A stretch of DNA of 64,000 nt from Rostratula benghalensis (lineage: Eukaryota; Chordata; Aves; Charadriiformes; Rostratulidae). Under the pieces are notes generated by a model. That model made no database searches. It was not told where the DNA came from and saw only the letters and a list, made by a program, of their open reading frames with translations. Below are positions 1-11,010 of this stretch, piece after piece. Numbering within the stretch: position 1 is the first letter of the stretch; every line of letters starts with the position of its first letter. The translations under genes and the position numbers were made by a program. The stretch lies in the NCBI GenBank assembly GCA_013399305.1, contig VXAI01000306.1, positions 255,169 through 319,168 of the forward strand, written 5' to 3'.

Positions 1-1144
1 CTATTTTCTTCGGTGCATCGTCAGATGCGTCATGAAACTTGGATCCCAAGGCATCATGCAGAGGCAGCAAAGCAGCAAGAATGCAAATGTGTAATACAGT
101 AATTTAGCCCACCAAATTTGCAGAAGTAGCAACCCCCCCTCGAACAATGACACACACAAAAGTAAACAACACACACACACACTCCCCCAAAAGAAAAAAG
201 TTTAGTTTTAATCCCTGCAAACTAAAAGAAAACCCCAGCCAGCCCACTTCTCTACCTGTATACAAGGAAGAGGAGAGAAGGAAAGAGATACAACCATGGA
301 CACACACAAGACATTTTATTTAGAAAGTCCTATTTCATTGCAGATCAACACTTTTCCTTAAGCTGGCAACAGGACTCAAGCCTGAGTAGGTACAGCGCTT
401 CAGCTCTAGGACAGACTGCCAATGTACAATTTTTCTAGCAAAAAAGTATGGTTTCTTTGTAAAATTTAACATCCAACTTGACTTCCCTTTATTTGGGTAG
501 AGGGGAGCAAGTTGAAGTAACAGGCCTTGTCTACCATACCAGTACCTTTATGGTGGAGAGGCTTTTGACATCCGAGGCACCCCAGTCGAGGAGACTCTTC
601 TTGCCCCCTGCACAGTTAGCTCTCATCAACTGTGGTTGATGAGAAAAAACAGAAAAGGTTTGCTGCTTGCTCTCTCTAGTTATTTTTTTTCCCCTCCTCT
701 CAGGGAATGTAGAAACAAGTACAATGTACAATGTAGAAACAAGTGTTTGTGGTTTTTAAGTGTTTTGTATATTTTAACTGGCTCCGTTCAGTAACTCAAA
801 TATCTAAGGCATTTTATTTATCATACACTATTGTGGTTTTAAACTCCTTCTAGCTTTAAGCTATTATTCTATGGAGATCTGAGATTTCCTAGTAGGACTG
901 AAAATGCCATCGCATTTAAGAGCTTCCTCCAAGCTACTGACAGAATGCATTTCCCTCTCTCCAACAATTTGAAACTACTTTTTTTTATAAGAATACTTAC
1001 TTTACAAATACAAAGCTTTGCTCATTTCAATCTTACGTGATTCCTGAGACAATGGGCACTTCTTTTCTTCTGAAATTGCCCTAAAGTATTTGGCCAAAAA
1101 TAGCATTATTAATGCAAACAGAAAGCTTCTTGTTAAAAAAAGGT
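1..1144. other. Intergenic DNA downstream of COQ3
   Basis: I see no exon, repeat family or RNA gene here. The DNA is AT-rich, with a short AC dinucleotide run near 169-182. In mammals the next gene on this side is FAXC, but no FAXC-like coding sequence can be read here. Confidence 0.5.
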
Positions 1145-1150
1145 TTTATT
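1145..1150 (-). terminator. COQ3: Candidate poly(A) signal of COQ3
   Basis: AATAAA on the minus strand, 60 bases beyond the COQ3 stop codon. It is the first canonical hexamer after the stop and would give a very short 3' UTR. Further signals downstream could also be used, so the true cleavage site is unproven. Confidence 0.5.
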
Positions 1151-1209
1151 ATGGCCACCTGGGTAAAACCACCTCTTCTGTTCCTGGTGGCAGTCCATCA
1201 CCACCCAGC

Positions 1210-1394
1210 TCAGACTGTGGCTGAGGGCTGTTCACTTTCCATCTCTGACGGGGTGTCTGTGGGGCTGGACTGGCCCTGAGCCCCAGATTTCACAGCGTGC
1301 ACTGCATAGTTGATGCTCGTGCTCTCCATCCAGCTCCACGACCCTGAGAGGGGGTTGTACAACATCCCGTTCACAGCCTTGACTGAAAAGCCAT
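1210..1394 (-). CDS. COQ3: COQ3 coding exon 7 (last), with stop codon
   Basis: Encodes residues 273-333, from GFSVKAVNGMLYNPLSGSW to a Ser/Pro/Glu-rich tail ending SATV and TGA (1210-1212). The acceptor is TTTCTTTTCTAG. The first codon is split A|AT with exon 6, giving Asn. Confidence 0.93.
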
Positions 1395-4300
1395 CTAGAA
1401 AAGAAAGAAGTCGTAAAGCAACTGATGTGCTTAAATATTCCAGCTCACCGCAGCATCAAACCCTTTAGAACAGCAAGTCTTCTTCCTCCTTCTTCCTCTT
1501 CAGACCAAAATCTGCACATGTCTTTGGAGGGATTCTGCAGATTCCCCTTAGGAATGGAAAACATGAGCCAGAGGCAGAAGAATGCCAGCAGAGGACTCGG
1601 TGGGAGCAGAATGATGTAGCACTCCCTGCTGAGCAACGCTCTGTTCCCTGCATGCTGTGTCCCAGCAGGATGCAAGAGGGAAGGCAGAAAACACACACCC
1701 TGTCAAAACAAACCACCCCACTGCACCTTCTCTGTTTGAAAGGAGAATGGAAAGAAACACCAGCATGTGAACTGGTGTGTCCTGGTTTCAGCTGGGATAG
1801 AGTTAATTTTCTTCCTAGCAGCTGCTGTGTTTTGGATTTGGTGTGAGGATAATGCTGTTAACAAGTATGGTTTTAGTTGTTACCAATAAAGCTTATACTG
1901 AGTCCAGGACTTCTTCAGTTTCCCATGGAAGCTGAGAGGGAGCACAGAGAGGACAAGCTGGCCCAAGGAATCTTGCATACCATGGACATCAGACTCAGTA
2001 TATAAAAAGGGGGTTGGCCAGAGGGGCAGGGATCGGTGATTGCTGCATGGGACAGGCTGGTCTATTGATCACTGGGTTGTGAGCTATGGTATTGCATCAC
2101 TGATCTGGTTTATTCTTTTACCATTATGCAGTACTGAAGATGCCAAACGATGCAGCGGCAGCAGCACAGCTCTGGGGTTACTGTCTCAAACCCGACCTAC
2201 AGCCAGGTCATGAACTACTTCAGAGCATACATTCTGTCACCAGAACGGGATGGAAAACCTTGGTGGTATCAAAGAGAGGGCAGCTGTAATGGTGATTTTG
2301 TTTGAGCCATCTCCAAATTGTTAGGATTCCGCTTAGTTTATTCAATTTTTTTCAAAATCCAGTAAGCTGCAACATCTTTAAACCAGAAGTGATACTGATA
2401 CTGGTAACTGACATTTTTTCTTCCATTACTGTTCTATTAAACTGTTTTTATCCCAGCCTGTGGAGCTTTTTGGTTGTTTGGGTTTTTTTCCTTTCTCTCT
2501 CTCTCTCTTCTCCCTGTCCTGCTGGAGAGGGGGGTGAGTGAATGGCTGCGTGGCTCCACCTGCCAGCTGGGGGTTAAACCACGACACCATATTACTCATG
2601 TTCCATAGGCATAATTTCAGAGTGCCATAAGACCTTGCTAAGGGAACAGCTCAAGTCATACTTCATCTTCTTTACAGTAAACTGAAGCACAGTGAAATAT
2701 TCAGTGTAAGGGTTTTAAAACATCTGCAGGGAAGGAGAGCAATGAGCAGAACTCTTCCAAGCTCAGTGCTTTGTCTATTTCAAAAGCAATTAAACCAGGC
2801 TAGTTTAATTATTTCTTCAAATCGTACAGTTTCTCAAGAACTGACTAATGAATTTATGGTAGGTTTCATCTTCACATTTCTAAATAAATCTTTTAGTAAC
2901 ATAATACGAATAAAGAGCATGCATCAGCAACCAAGAATAAAAACACCCAAACGGTGCAGCAGCAGCAGCGCAGCTCTGGGGGGGCCAATGGAGTTACTGT
3001 CTCAAACCTGACCCTCAGTGTAGGAACCTCTTCAGAGCACACATTCTGTCACCAGTCATCTCTGCCTTCTTAAGGCTCCTCTTGGTTTATTTATTTTATG
3101 CAAAATCCAGCAAGCAGCGGCATCTTTAACCCAGAAATGATGCTCCTAGCATACGACTGGCCACTCACCCAGGGGAAGCTGTGTACTGTTGCTAGCCCTT
3201 ACCCCACTATAGCTTATCCCTTTGCCATTTCTCCAGGGAGCATTTGGACATCTCTCTGCATTCCCATCATCTGGCCTGGAACTTACTTGCTTCCAGGAGG
3301 CGCTCCAGCTCCTCAGGGGGAACAAACTTCTCCCACTCGTGTGTTCCTTCTGGTACGATGCCAATTATTTTTTCTGCAACCACAATTCCCAGGACATAGG
3401 ACAACTGTGTTTTATTGATTGTAGTAATGAATAAAGAACCTTCAGGCTAAATAAAAGATTAAAATGGCCAATTAGAAGAATATTTTTTTTTCTAAAAATG
3501 GTAAATTTAATCACATTAAACCACACAATTTGTCTATCTACAAGTCTATATGCTGCAAGTATAAGAACTAATTTCATCCCAGAATAGGTATTTACAAGTA
3601 CACCATTTAAATCCAATAAAGAATATAATGTTCTAACAGTATGACTCAGTAGTCCTCAAAGAGTCAGCACAATCGGTCTTGGATGCTCTGAGAACCACTT
3701 CCTTGTTCCCCAAAATCCAAGAAAGTCACTTATAATGTCACATTACTGAGAAAATAAAAGACATTAAGGTATAATTACCTATTGTAAAAAAAAACCCCAC
3801 TTTTAAAAATTAAAACCAAAGTAAAATGTGCAAAACTGCCTAATTTTTGAGACCACTGAATGCCATGCTTGTTTTAATGATTACAGCATCAAAAAACCAA
3901 GACCAGAAATTAATTCTAAGTACTTAAAGGTGCTGTTTGGTAGAAATAACGTGTAACTTCTACATCCCCAGCAGGCTGAAAAGTTAGTTAAGCTTTCCAT
4001 TCACATAATCTATATTCCTTCTGATGACCAGAAAGATAAATGAAGAGATTAAAGGAAAGCTGCTGCTTGTGCACTGGGTCTACCATCCTCCCTTACAAAG
4101 GAAATAGTATCAAGGGGAATAAACCAACACGTGATCATCTCCAAGCATAACTATGACCCTTTAAAAGCAATCCAGGAGCATATCTGATGTGATGCTACAA
4201 CTGGAATAGAATCTGGTGAGTCAGAAACATCATTACAGTCAGTTTCAGTGCAGCCTGAGCCACAGCCATCTGCCACCAGCAGCACTGCCGTGCTGCCTCT

Positions 4301-7300
4301 CACCTGAGTGAAACCAGGTGCAATCCCATTTCTTAATCTCTTGATGCAAAGCAAAACTGCAGTGCTAGGTGTGGTGATAAAGTGGCACTACCACTCTGCT
4401 AAAGGGTGGTAAATAAATTTCCTCTAACTTTAGCTACTGAAGTTGGGAAGATGTACTTGCAACATGAAGGAGAACCACCAGCCACCTCTGGAATATGGTT
4501 CAGATCTCAAGCACTTCAAGATGGAGAAAGGAATGCAGCTTTAGGTGTTTTCACATGCCTTCAAATGAAAGCCTTAATGATAAAAGAGAGTAAATATTCC
4601 CAATCATGAAAGCAAAAACTCTCTTACCTTTAACACCTGAGAGCAACACTTGATAAACATTTCAAGGTCAGCCACATGCTCCACTACTTCAGAAGCTACG
4701 ATTACATCAAAGGTTTCCATAGACTCTTCCACAATCTCCTCCAGTGAACTGGACTTGTATTGTATTCTCTTGGCCAGGACAGGATCAAATGACTTGTGCT
4801 GATCTGCTGTTCTAATGTTGTCCTCCAGAGGATCAATTCCAGTAACTGAAGCTCCCAGTCTACCCAGAGGCTAATAAAACAGAGGATAATTTATTCTCTG
4901 CATGAAAACAATTTACTTAAAGGTTTCTGCAGCTTTGCAATATGCATACACGATGCATAAAACATCCAGCAGAGAATAAGGCAAACAACAGTAAAGGATG
5001 AGCTCTGATCCAACAGTTTGATTCAAATGTTTGTTAAAGCAAGAAATTCCTTCGATTTGGGGGAGGTGGTGTGTATTTTCTTAGAAAATTATATACTGGA
5101 ATATACACATTTAAAGTGGCTTTAGAATAAATTGCTCTGAATCAATTTTGTTCACCAAATAAAGATTTCCTCCACTGTTACCCTCTGAGAGACGAAAAAC
5201 AAAGCAGGGGAATCAACACAGTAGTTAAAGGGGGGGAAACAATGCCGTATTTAATTACTGTCATTACTTTCTTCAACATCCACCTGTAATGGTAAATCCT
5301 CATATCTTTTTAATGGTTACTTAATATATTATTATCTCTGGGACTTTCTCACTGCTGAGAACTAAACACTGATGTTTACTAGGATAGCATCAAGGCTTGG
5401 CTGTCACTCAAGTTTCTCCAGTGTCTTCTTACTCATAGGTTAACACCTCAGCCATCACCTCTTTTGAAACCGAAACAGGCTGCAGAACATGACCACATGT
5501 ATGTTATTCCAACCTGAAATTCTCCAGTTGTTCAGCCTGAGAAGGTGATGCAGGACACTGGTTTTGCCAGCCTTGTCAGAGAGTGGGTTCTCACAAGGCT
5601 ACAGGATTTTGTTCGGAATAAAAGAAAGAAGAAAAAAAGAAAACATGAGAAGAGATTCAAGTCCCTTTGTTAGACCTCATTTCAGACACTGATGAAGTTC
5701 CCAGAGTAATTCAGCCAGATCTGTAATCCTAAATTCGCAAACCATCCCTAGCCTATTGATAGAGGATACAGCGCCGTTCAGAGCCTGTGAGGCCAAAGGG
5801 TTCCACCAAAAATCGTCACTTCTCAGCCCTAAGTTAGAGCAGGCTCCCTGGGAAACAGCTGTAACATCAGCCCCTGTGCCAGGGGCTCTCCTGACAGAGA
5901 GGAGGCATGTCTCTGGTGTTTGACATTATTCCATGCTTTTCCCATGGGATCAAAGCAACAGCGAGTATAAAAAAAACTGAGGAAAAGCAATTCAAAGAAA
6001 TGAACATGTAAGAATAAGTTCGTAACAGAAAACACTTCTTTGGTAATGAGGATTGTCACGATTAAAGTATTCTTGCCTAAGCTCTAAAGTAAAAAAAAAA
6101 AAGACAAAGAAAAGTTGTCATACTGTGACTGCCCAGAGGAACACCCCAAGACTTTTACGTCGTTTTTCCCCCTCTCCTTCACAGCGTTTCAAATCTTATT
6201 TTTCGACAAACCTCTGAATTTTGGAATTTCTCAATACCAACTCCCTCCTTTTCTGTAAAAGACTCCAAAACATTCAGCAACTAACACATCAGAGGAGGGG
6301 AAATCCTTGAAGGATTAGAAATTAAGCTGTGCAACAGTAAAACAAGTCAAATACTTTGTAAGCTTTTTAACAAGAGAAACTGGAGAATGCTGCTTCTTAC
6401 CTCGCTCAGCAGTCCTCCGCCACAGCCAACATCCAGAATCTTCACTCCAGCAAGTGGATTTCCCAAATGATAATTACTACTCATGTTCAACAGAGAATCT
6501 CTGAAAGAAAAGGGATGTGAAAAAAAAAGCACCTCAAAAAACATTATAGAAGACAAGAACTTACCAGGCCTTACATATCAGGCCCATTAGTACATATGAA
6601 AAAACCACAATATCTGTCCTCAAAACCATACCTAATAAATGGCACTCTAATATCATTCATAGAATGAAGGGCTGAGAATTCTCCTTCTTCATCCCACCAC
6701 TTATGCGCCAGGAGCTGGAATTTCTTCATTTCCTTTGAATCCACTGATGAGTGTGAAGTGCTGAAAAGTCTCTTCACGGTGAACCTAAATGGTGAAAGCT
6801 GAATGTCACGAAACTAGTACCAATATTTCATGTCAGCTGAAATATGGGAAAAACAAATTCTGCATCAGAAAATGGAAAAAAAAATAAAACTCTTGTTTCC
6901 TTAAATACTTTAGTTATAACTGATTAATAACACATTTTATATACACTGTATGTATAACATATCTCTCAAAACTGATGGCTGCATCCCCGTAGGCTTTAAG
7001 TTAGTAATTAATAAAACAAAAATAGGCCACATCCAACATTGAAACATTTGTGAGGTTTAAAAACTACTTCATGGGACACTGACACAAAGTAAAATCAAAT
7101 TGGTACAGAAAATGACAGTCCTTGTCACAAAGGACTATTTTAGATACAATACTTACGTGCTGCTTTTTATTTCAGGCAGGGAGATGGGCAGGGAACTATT
7201 GGATTTTGGCTGTACATTCCAGTTGTAGCTCTGAAGGGCACCTCTCAGGCCTGTCTGAAAAGACAGATCAGCATGGTCATCTGCATAAATGAAAGGAAGG

Positions 7301-8376
7301 CAACTGAATGGAAAACACCAGCTTTATGAGAGCTCACAGGCAAAAAACCTGGCTTAACAAAGCCGCTCTGGAACACCACCACTAACTGTGCCAATAGGTA
7401 TTGTACTTAGGGACCACAAGGCCACTAAATAAAAGAGCATTTGCCAGTTCCACCACCCCAGTACTTCTCAAATTATGCACCATGGCATGAATGAAAGGGA
7501 ACTTTTCCGTCAGCTGAAATGTTTCAGTGGTTTCAGTGAAATGTTTCAATTCAACGAGAATTTCACCAGAACGATTACTCTGGCCAGGAGCTGCACACAC
7601 GCTTACACTTATGCTCTGACTCCTGTGTGCTGACATACTGGAATAAGAAATGTGGAGCAGAGCGTGTACTGTGTGAACTGGTGAGGAAACACAAGTATGA
7701 AAACCTCACGGAGGGCGCAGATACAGGCCAAAGACACCGTCCTGACCACGGTTCTCCAGGAGAGGTGAGGCTCCCCCAGGCCTGAGTCACACTCACCCAC
7801 CGCCCCCCTGTCACCAACAACCCCCAGACCACAGCAACACCCCGCCACCCTCAGCCATGGCCCCCTGAAGGTGACTTTAGGCCGCAGTGAGCGATGGAGC
7901 GACCTACAGACACCTCTGGGCTGAAGAAAGGCCTGCCGAAACGAAGGAAAACGCCTCCCTCGGGAGAGCTCTGCGGGCAGCCCACCAGCACCGGCCACAC
8001 AAGGCCCAGCCGGCGGCTGCCTTGGCCTCCTCCGGCGCAGCCGCCGGAGAAGAGCGGCTGGGCGGGGGACAGAGGCGGGGACAGGCCGCCAGAAGGGCGC
8101 CCAGGTCCGGGGAGATGCCGCCAGAAGCAACCACCCGGGAGGAGGTTTGCAGGGACTCTGCTGCGGGGGGCCGCGGAAGCGACGCCCCGCTAGGCCACCT
8201 CAGCCGCGGGGGCGGTGGGGGGGACACACGGGCCGGCCAGATCCCGCCGCCCGCGGGCACCGCGCCGGGCCGGGGGCCCTCCCGCACCCGCGCCCTCCCG
8301 CCTACTCACCGCCCGCCGCCACCCGCCGGCGCCCGAGGGCGCGGGTGAAGGCTCGGGCCGCCCCGCAGCTCCACAT
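1210..8376 (-). CDS. COQ3: COQ3, mitochondrial ubiquinone biosynthesis O-methyltransferase (complete, 7 coding exons)
   Basis: COQ3 carries out both S-adenosylmethionine-dependent O-methylations of coenzyme Q biosynthesis. It sits on the matrix side of the inner mitochondrial membrane, within the COQ synthome. Coding exons from 5' to 3' are 8310-8376, 7157-7250, 6632-6784, 6401-6500, 4628-4870, 3287-3446 and 1210-1394. They sum to 1002 bases (333 aa plus TGA), and all phases agree. Residues 1-22 are Arg-rich and free of acidic residues, like a mitochondrial presequence. SAM motif I, ILDVGCGGG, is at residues 126-134. Residues 199-204 (EVVEHV) carry the Glu-x-x-Glu-His set known in the UbiG/COQ3 family as the Mg2+ site. 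LFITTINKTQLSY and the C-terminal NGMLYNPLSGSW are typical COQ3 blocks. The start ATG has A at -3 and lies in a CpG island. Human COQ3 is longer (369 aa); the difference lies in the poorly conserved N-terminal and C-terminal parts. Confidence 0.95.
1778..2586 (+). mobile_element. Solo LTR of an avian endogenous retrovirus-like element, interrupted
   Basis: The element begins TGTCCTGGTTTCAGCTGG and ends AAACCACGACA. This start is typical of a solo LTR family common in birds. A TATA-like box (TATATAAAAAG, about 1999-2009) and an ATTAAA poly(A) signal (2436-2441) fit U3-R order on the plus strand. No retroviral coding sequence follows it, and I see no clear target-site duplication. Compared with the second copy at about 34681-35224, roughly 285 extra bases (about 2126-2415) interrupt it. 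It lies antisense in the last COQ3 intron. Confidence 0.75.
2126..2415 (+). repeat. Unnamed repeat, copy A, nested inside the LTR
   Basis: Shares long blocks with 2938-3150: a GCAGC-rich start, TTACTGTCTCAAACC, ACATTCTGTCACCAG and AAAATCCAG-AAGC-GC followed by CATCTTTAA. It has about 63 bases (after CACCAG) that copy B lacks. The matching LTR at 34681-35224 has no such segment at the corresponding point. I do not recognise the family. Confidence 0.6.
2938..3150 (+). repeat. Unnamed repeat, copy B
   Basis: Diverged direct copy of about 2126-2415, located outside the LTR and ending about 135 bases before COQ3 exon 6. It shares the GCAGC-rich 5' end, the CTCAAACC block and the AAAATCCAGCAAGC block with copy A. 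Confidence 0.6.
3287..3446 (-). CDS. COQ3: COQ3 coding exon 6
   Basis: Encodes residues 220-272, from PEGSLFITTINKTQLSY to EELERLLEA. The acceptor is TTTTATTTAG and the donor GTAAGT. It is the best-conserved part of the C-terminal half of the methyltransferase. Confidence 0.95.
3447..4627 (-). other. COQ3: COQ3 intron 5
   Basis: GT-AG intron of about 1.2 kb. AT-rich; nothing further recognised. Confidence 0.8.
4628..4870 (-). CDS. COQ3: COQ3 coding exon 5
   Basis: Encodes residues 139-219 in exactly 81 codons. PLGRLGASVTGIDPLEDN supplies the acidic residue after strand 2 that binds the SAM ribose in class I methyltransferases. FDVIVASEVVEHV carries the Glu-x-x-Glu-His metal motif. Confidence 0.96.
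4871..6400 (-). other. COQ3: COQ3 intron 4
   Basis: GT-AG intron of about 1.5 kb. AT-rich with short A-runs; no confident repeat or RNA gene seen. Confidence 0.8.
6401..6500 (-). CDS. COQ3: COQ3 coding exon 4 (SAM motif I)
   Basis: Encodes residues 105-138, ending in ILDVGCGGGLLSE, the glycine-rich SAM-binding loop. The acceptor CTTTTCTTTCAG and donor GTAAGAAG are strong. Confidence 0.96.
6632..6784 (-). CDS. COQ3: COQ3 coding exon 3
   Basis: Encodes residues 54-104, with the family blocks LAHKWWDEEGEFSALHSMN and RVPFIR at the start of the mature enzyme. The donor is GTATGG. The upstream RLFSTSHSS stretch resembles a presequence cleavage region. Confidence 0.94.
7157..7250 (-). CDS. COQ3: COQ3 coding exon 2
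   Basis: Encodes residues 23-53 (GLRGALQSYNWNVQPK through LPEIKSS). This N-terminal region is poorly conserved, so support comes from phase and splice sites. Two AG acceptors lie four bases apart (TTTTCAG and ACAG). Only the inner one, giving exon end 7250, joins exon 1 in frame. The donor is GTAAGTATTG. Confidence 0.7.
7255..8309 (-). other. COQ3: COQ3 intron 1
   Basis: About 1.06 kb, bounded by donor GTGAGTAGG and the tandem acceptor. Its right half lies inside the CpG island, which produces long but non-genic open frames on both strands. No repeat recognised. Confidence 0.7.
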
Positions 8377-8660
8377 CGTCCCGGCCGCCCCGCTCCTCCC
8401 GCTCCGCCCCGCTGCCAGCGCCGGGCGTGCGGCGGCCACAGGGCGCCGGCGGCCTCTCGGGGCGGGCGCCGGGAAATTTGGTTCCGCCCGGCGCTGGGGC
8501 CCGGGCCGGGCCGTCCCGTCCCGCAGGCCCCGCCGCTGGTACCGCGGTGCTCGTCGGGCCCCTCCGGGTCTCCCACCGGCGGCCGCCCCAGGAAACGGCA
8601 GGGAGGAGGCGCTGCCGACCCCGGGGGCGGCCGCGGGCAGCGCCGCCGTTTAAAATCTTA
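7890..8660 (-). promoter_or_regulatory. COQ3: CpG-island promoter of COQ3
   Basis: Dense CpG and very high GC from about 7890 to 8660, against AT-rich DNA on both sides. It contains the COQ3 first exon. A GC box (GCTCCGCCCC, 8401-8410) and an E2F-like TTTCCCGGC (minus strand, near 8470) lie just upstream of the ATG. No TATA box is evident, so dispersed initiation within about 8380-8480 is likely. Whether it also drives a plus-strand transcript cannot be told from sequence. Confidence 0.75.
8310..8376 (-). CDS. COQ3: COQ3 coding exon 1, mitochondrial presequence
   Basis: Encodes MWSCGAARAFTRALGRRR and a few more residues before donor GTGAGTAGG. It opens with MWS as the human protein does, and is rich in Arg and Ala with no acidic residue, as expected for a matrix-targeting signal. 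The ATG (8374-8376) has A at -3. Confidence 0.85.
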
Positions 8661-8693
8661 CGTAAAATTCATTTATGGGTAATTTTTATGTGC

Positions 8694-9315
8694 CGGCAAC
8701 GTGCCAACCGCATCCTGGGCTGCTGCATCAAAAGCAACCCGCCCGGGAGGGCAAGGGAAGTGATTCTGCTCCTCTGCTCCACTTTGGTGAGACCCCACCT
8801 GGAGCACCGTGTCCAGCTCTGGAGCCCCCAACATAAGAAGTCATGGATGTGTTGGAGCAAGTCCAGAGGAGGGCCAGGAGGATGACGAGAGGGCTGGAAC
8901 ACCTCTCCTGTGAAGACAGGCTGAGAGAGCTGGGGTTGTTCAGCCTGGAGAAGAGAAGGCACCGGGGAGACCTTGTATCAGCCTTCCAGTACCTGTAGAG
9001 GGCTACAGGAGAGATGGGGAGGGACTCCTTATCAGGGAGTGTAGCGATAGGGAGAGGGGTAATGGTTTTAAATTGAAAGAAAGTAGATTTATATTAGATA
9101 CTAGAAAGAAATTATTTGCTGTGAGGGTGGTGAGGCACTGGAACAGGTTGTCCAGAGAAGTTGTGGATGCCCCATCCCTGGAAGTGCTCAAGGCCAGGCT
9201 GGATGGGGCTCTGAGCAACCTGGTCTGGTGGGAGGTGTCCCTGCCCAAGGCAGAGGGGGTGGAACTCAGTGATCTTTGAGGTCCCTTCCAACCCATACCA
9301 TTCTATAATTCTGTA
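8694..9315 (+). mobile_element. CR1 LINE fragment (3' end)
   Basis: A 5'-truncated CR1 with the end of the reverse-transcriptase ORF and the 3' UTR. It shows the usual CR1 phrases (GGGTTGTTCAGCCTGGAGAA-like, GAGGGTGGTGAGGCACTGGA, GGTCCCTTCCAACCCA) and ends near ATTCTATAATTCTGT. It starts immediately beyond the COQ3 CpG island, about 320 bases upstream of the ATG. Confidence 0.92.
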
Positions 9316-11010
9316 TTTATTATTTAAATGTTAGGAATATATATTTTATAAAATGTAAGGGAAGCAAACCAAAACGCTGGGCAGACCATTATAAGCATTT
9401 ACTCAAGCTTGTTGTTTTTTTAAAAAAAAACCCAACAGAACAAGATCCCAGCTTAAGAAGATGTGGTACAAGCAGCAAGAAAAACTGCTTTATTTCCCTT
9501 CACAGTGTCCCAAGGCATTTTGCATTGCAACACTGCTGACACAGCCCACCTTGTCCCATGGATGTGTTGTGGTTCCCCCTGGAAGCACCCCTGAAAATTA
9601 GCAGAGTGATTTTGTTTAAATGTAGGCCCCTTTACTCCTTGCGTGTCTTGGAACAAGACACTCCTTTAGCAGAGGCTTGCTGAGATGCCTGTGATGAGCT
9701 GTCAGCTTTCTGTCTCTTTTATTGCCAAGTAACACACCGGACTTGCCAGGGGAGGGCCCGAATTACAGGCTCCTTGCTGTGGGAGAGGGGAAGGCAGAGG
9801 TGTGGGGGGGGAGAAGCGATTCCCAAAATCCCACATGATGTGTCTGAGGTACCGAGCAAAGCCCTTGGGTCTCGGAGATGGCCCGCCTTGAGACAGACTC
9901 CTGAGCTTGTCCTCCTCTTAAATGGTAAAGAATTAAGCCAGCTGTAAAAAAGAATCATTTTCTCACATTTTCTTGAGCTGCAGGTCTCATGAGAAAGTCC
10001 CACGAAAACTGAAGCTGGCTAGGATGGAGCAGTGAGGAGCAAGGCAGGGGAAAGCCATGGAAGTGGCCGCTGGCAGTGCTCCTGTGCTCTCTGAGGAGAT
10101 GGTGGCAGCCACCAGGTCCCATGCCATAGGGACACTGGCATCTGTGGGCAGGAGCACCTTCTAGGCAGCTGGAAGCTTGGAGCAGTATAACCAGCCATGC
10201 TTGGACTCGCTCTTCCCTCCACCTAACACCAGTCTGTTTTATTGACTGACCTCGCTCACTGCTACAACCCTCACTGCTTGAAATCTGCTGCAAATCGAGT
10301 GTAACTCTCCTAGTAGTCAGTTTGAGTTATCTAAAAAAAATAATCAAAAAACAAAGCCCAACAATAAGCCCCATAAGGACTACTAAAAGGCCTCAAAGCA
10401 GCTTGTTTTTGTAGCAGCTAAATAGAGGGCACATCAGCTGTGTACGCACACCCCTTCCCTACTCACTCACTCTCATCCAGCAAAGCTCTCGGGGCAGAGA
10501 GTTAAAACCATTAATAGCTGCTCAGAGCTCAAGGATGACACGAAACTCAGCCTTCCTTCAAAGTGTGCTTTGGCATATTATTTATGCAAATTACAGTGTA
10601 ACTTTTCATTTTTGTAGCACAGCAAAGGCAAAATCTGGAGGAAAAATCCCAATCCTCACATTGCCACTGCTTCTATATATGCAATTTTAAAAAAATTAGT
10701 AACAAGCAATTAAATACACGCACACTGGCAAGTATTTAACTCAACAGGATCAGCTGGTTTTAAACAAGTGGGAGCTATTCCTTTTTTTCTATTATTAAAC
10801 ACAAATCTTAACAGCAGTTAAATGCAGTGGCCTATACTCGAATCTCTCCCACAGGACAGGGCCTCAAAGACAAAAATAGCATGTATTTTTTCCTTAACCA
10901 GTGTTTCAAAAAGCGTCTAGTTGCCCAGTCTTTAAAGTTAGGATTATGATACCCAACGGCTATTACCTGGTCTACTTGGGGGCACGTCCTCGCCACCGGG
11001 TTTGTTGTAT
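9316..11010. other. Intergenic DNA between COQ3 and PNISR
   Basis: No exon, RNA gene or clear repeat recognised. Open frames here are short and lack family features. Confidence 0.6.

Larger units (their letters stand above)
1395..3286 (-). other. COQ3: COQ3 intron 6, carrying an LTR and a duplicated unknown repeat
   Basis: GT-AG intron of 1.9 kb. It contains a solo-LTR-like element (1778-2586) and two copies of an unnamed repeat (about 2126-2415 and 2938-3150). The rest is unremarkable. Confidence 0.8.

Noticed and set aside
5519..5700. Possible decayed CR1 piece (GTTGTTCAGCCTGAGAAGG)
   Set aside because: The match is confined to one short phrase; flanking sequence does not follow the CR1 order.
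7609..8885. Several 100-170-codon Pro/Arg/Gly/Ala-rich open frames on both strands
   Set aside because: High GC in the CpG island removes stop codons; none has family features except the true COQ3 exon 1.
9073..9279. Open frame with MKESRFILDTRKKLFAVRVV-like product
   Set aside because: It is the CR1 3' region read as protein; the same peptide arises at other CR1 copies (11092, 41507, 44863, 53936, 60590).
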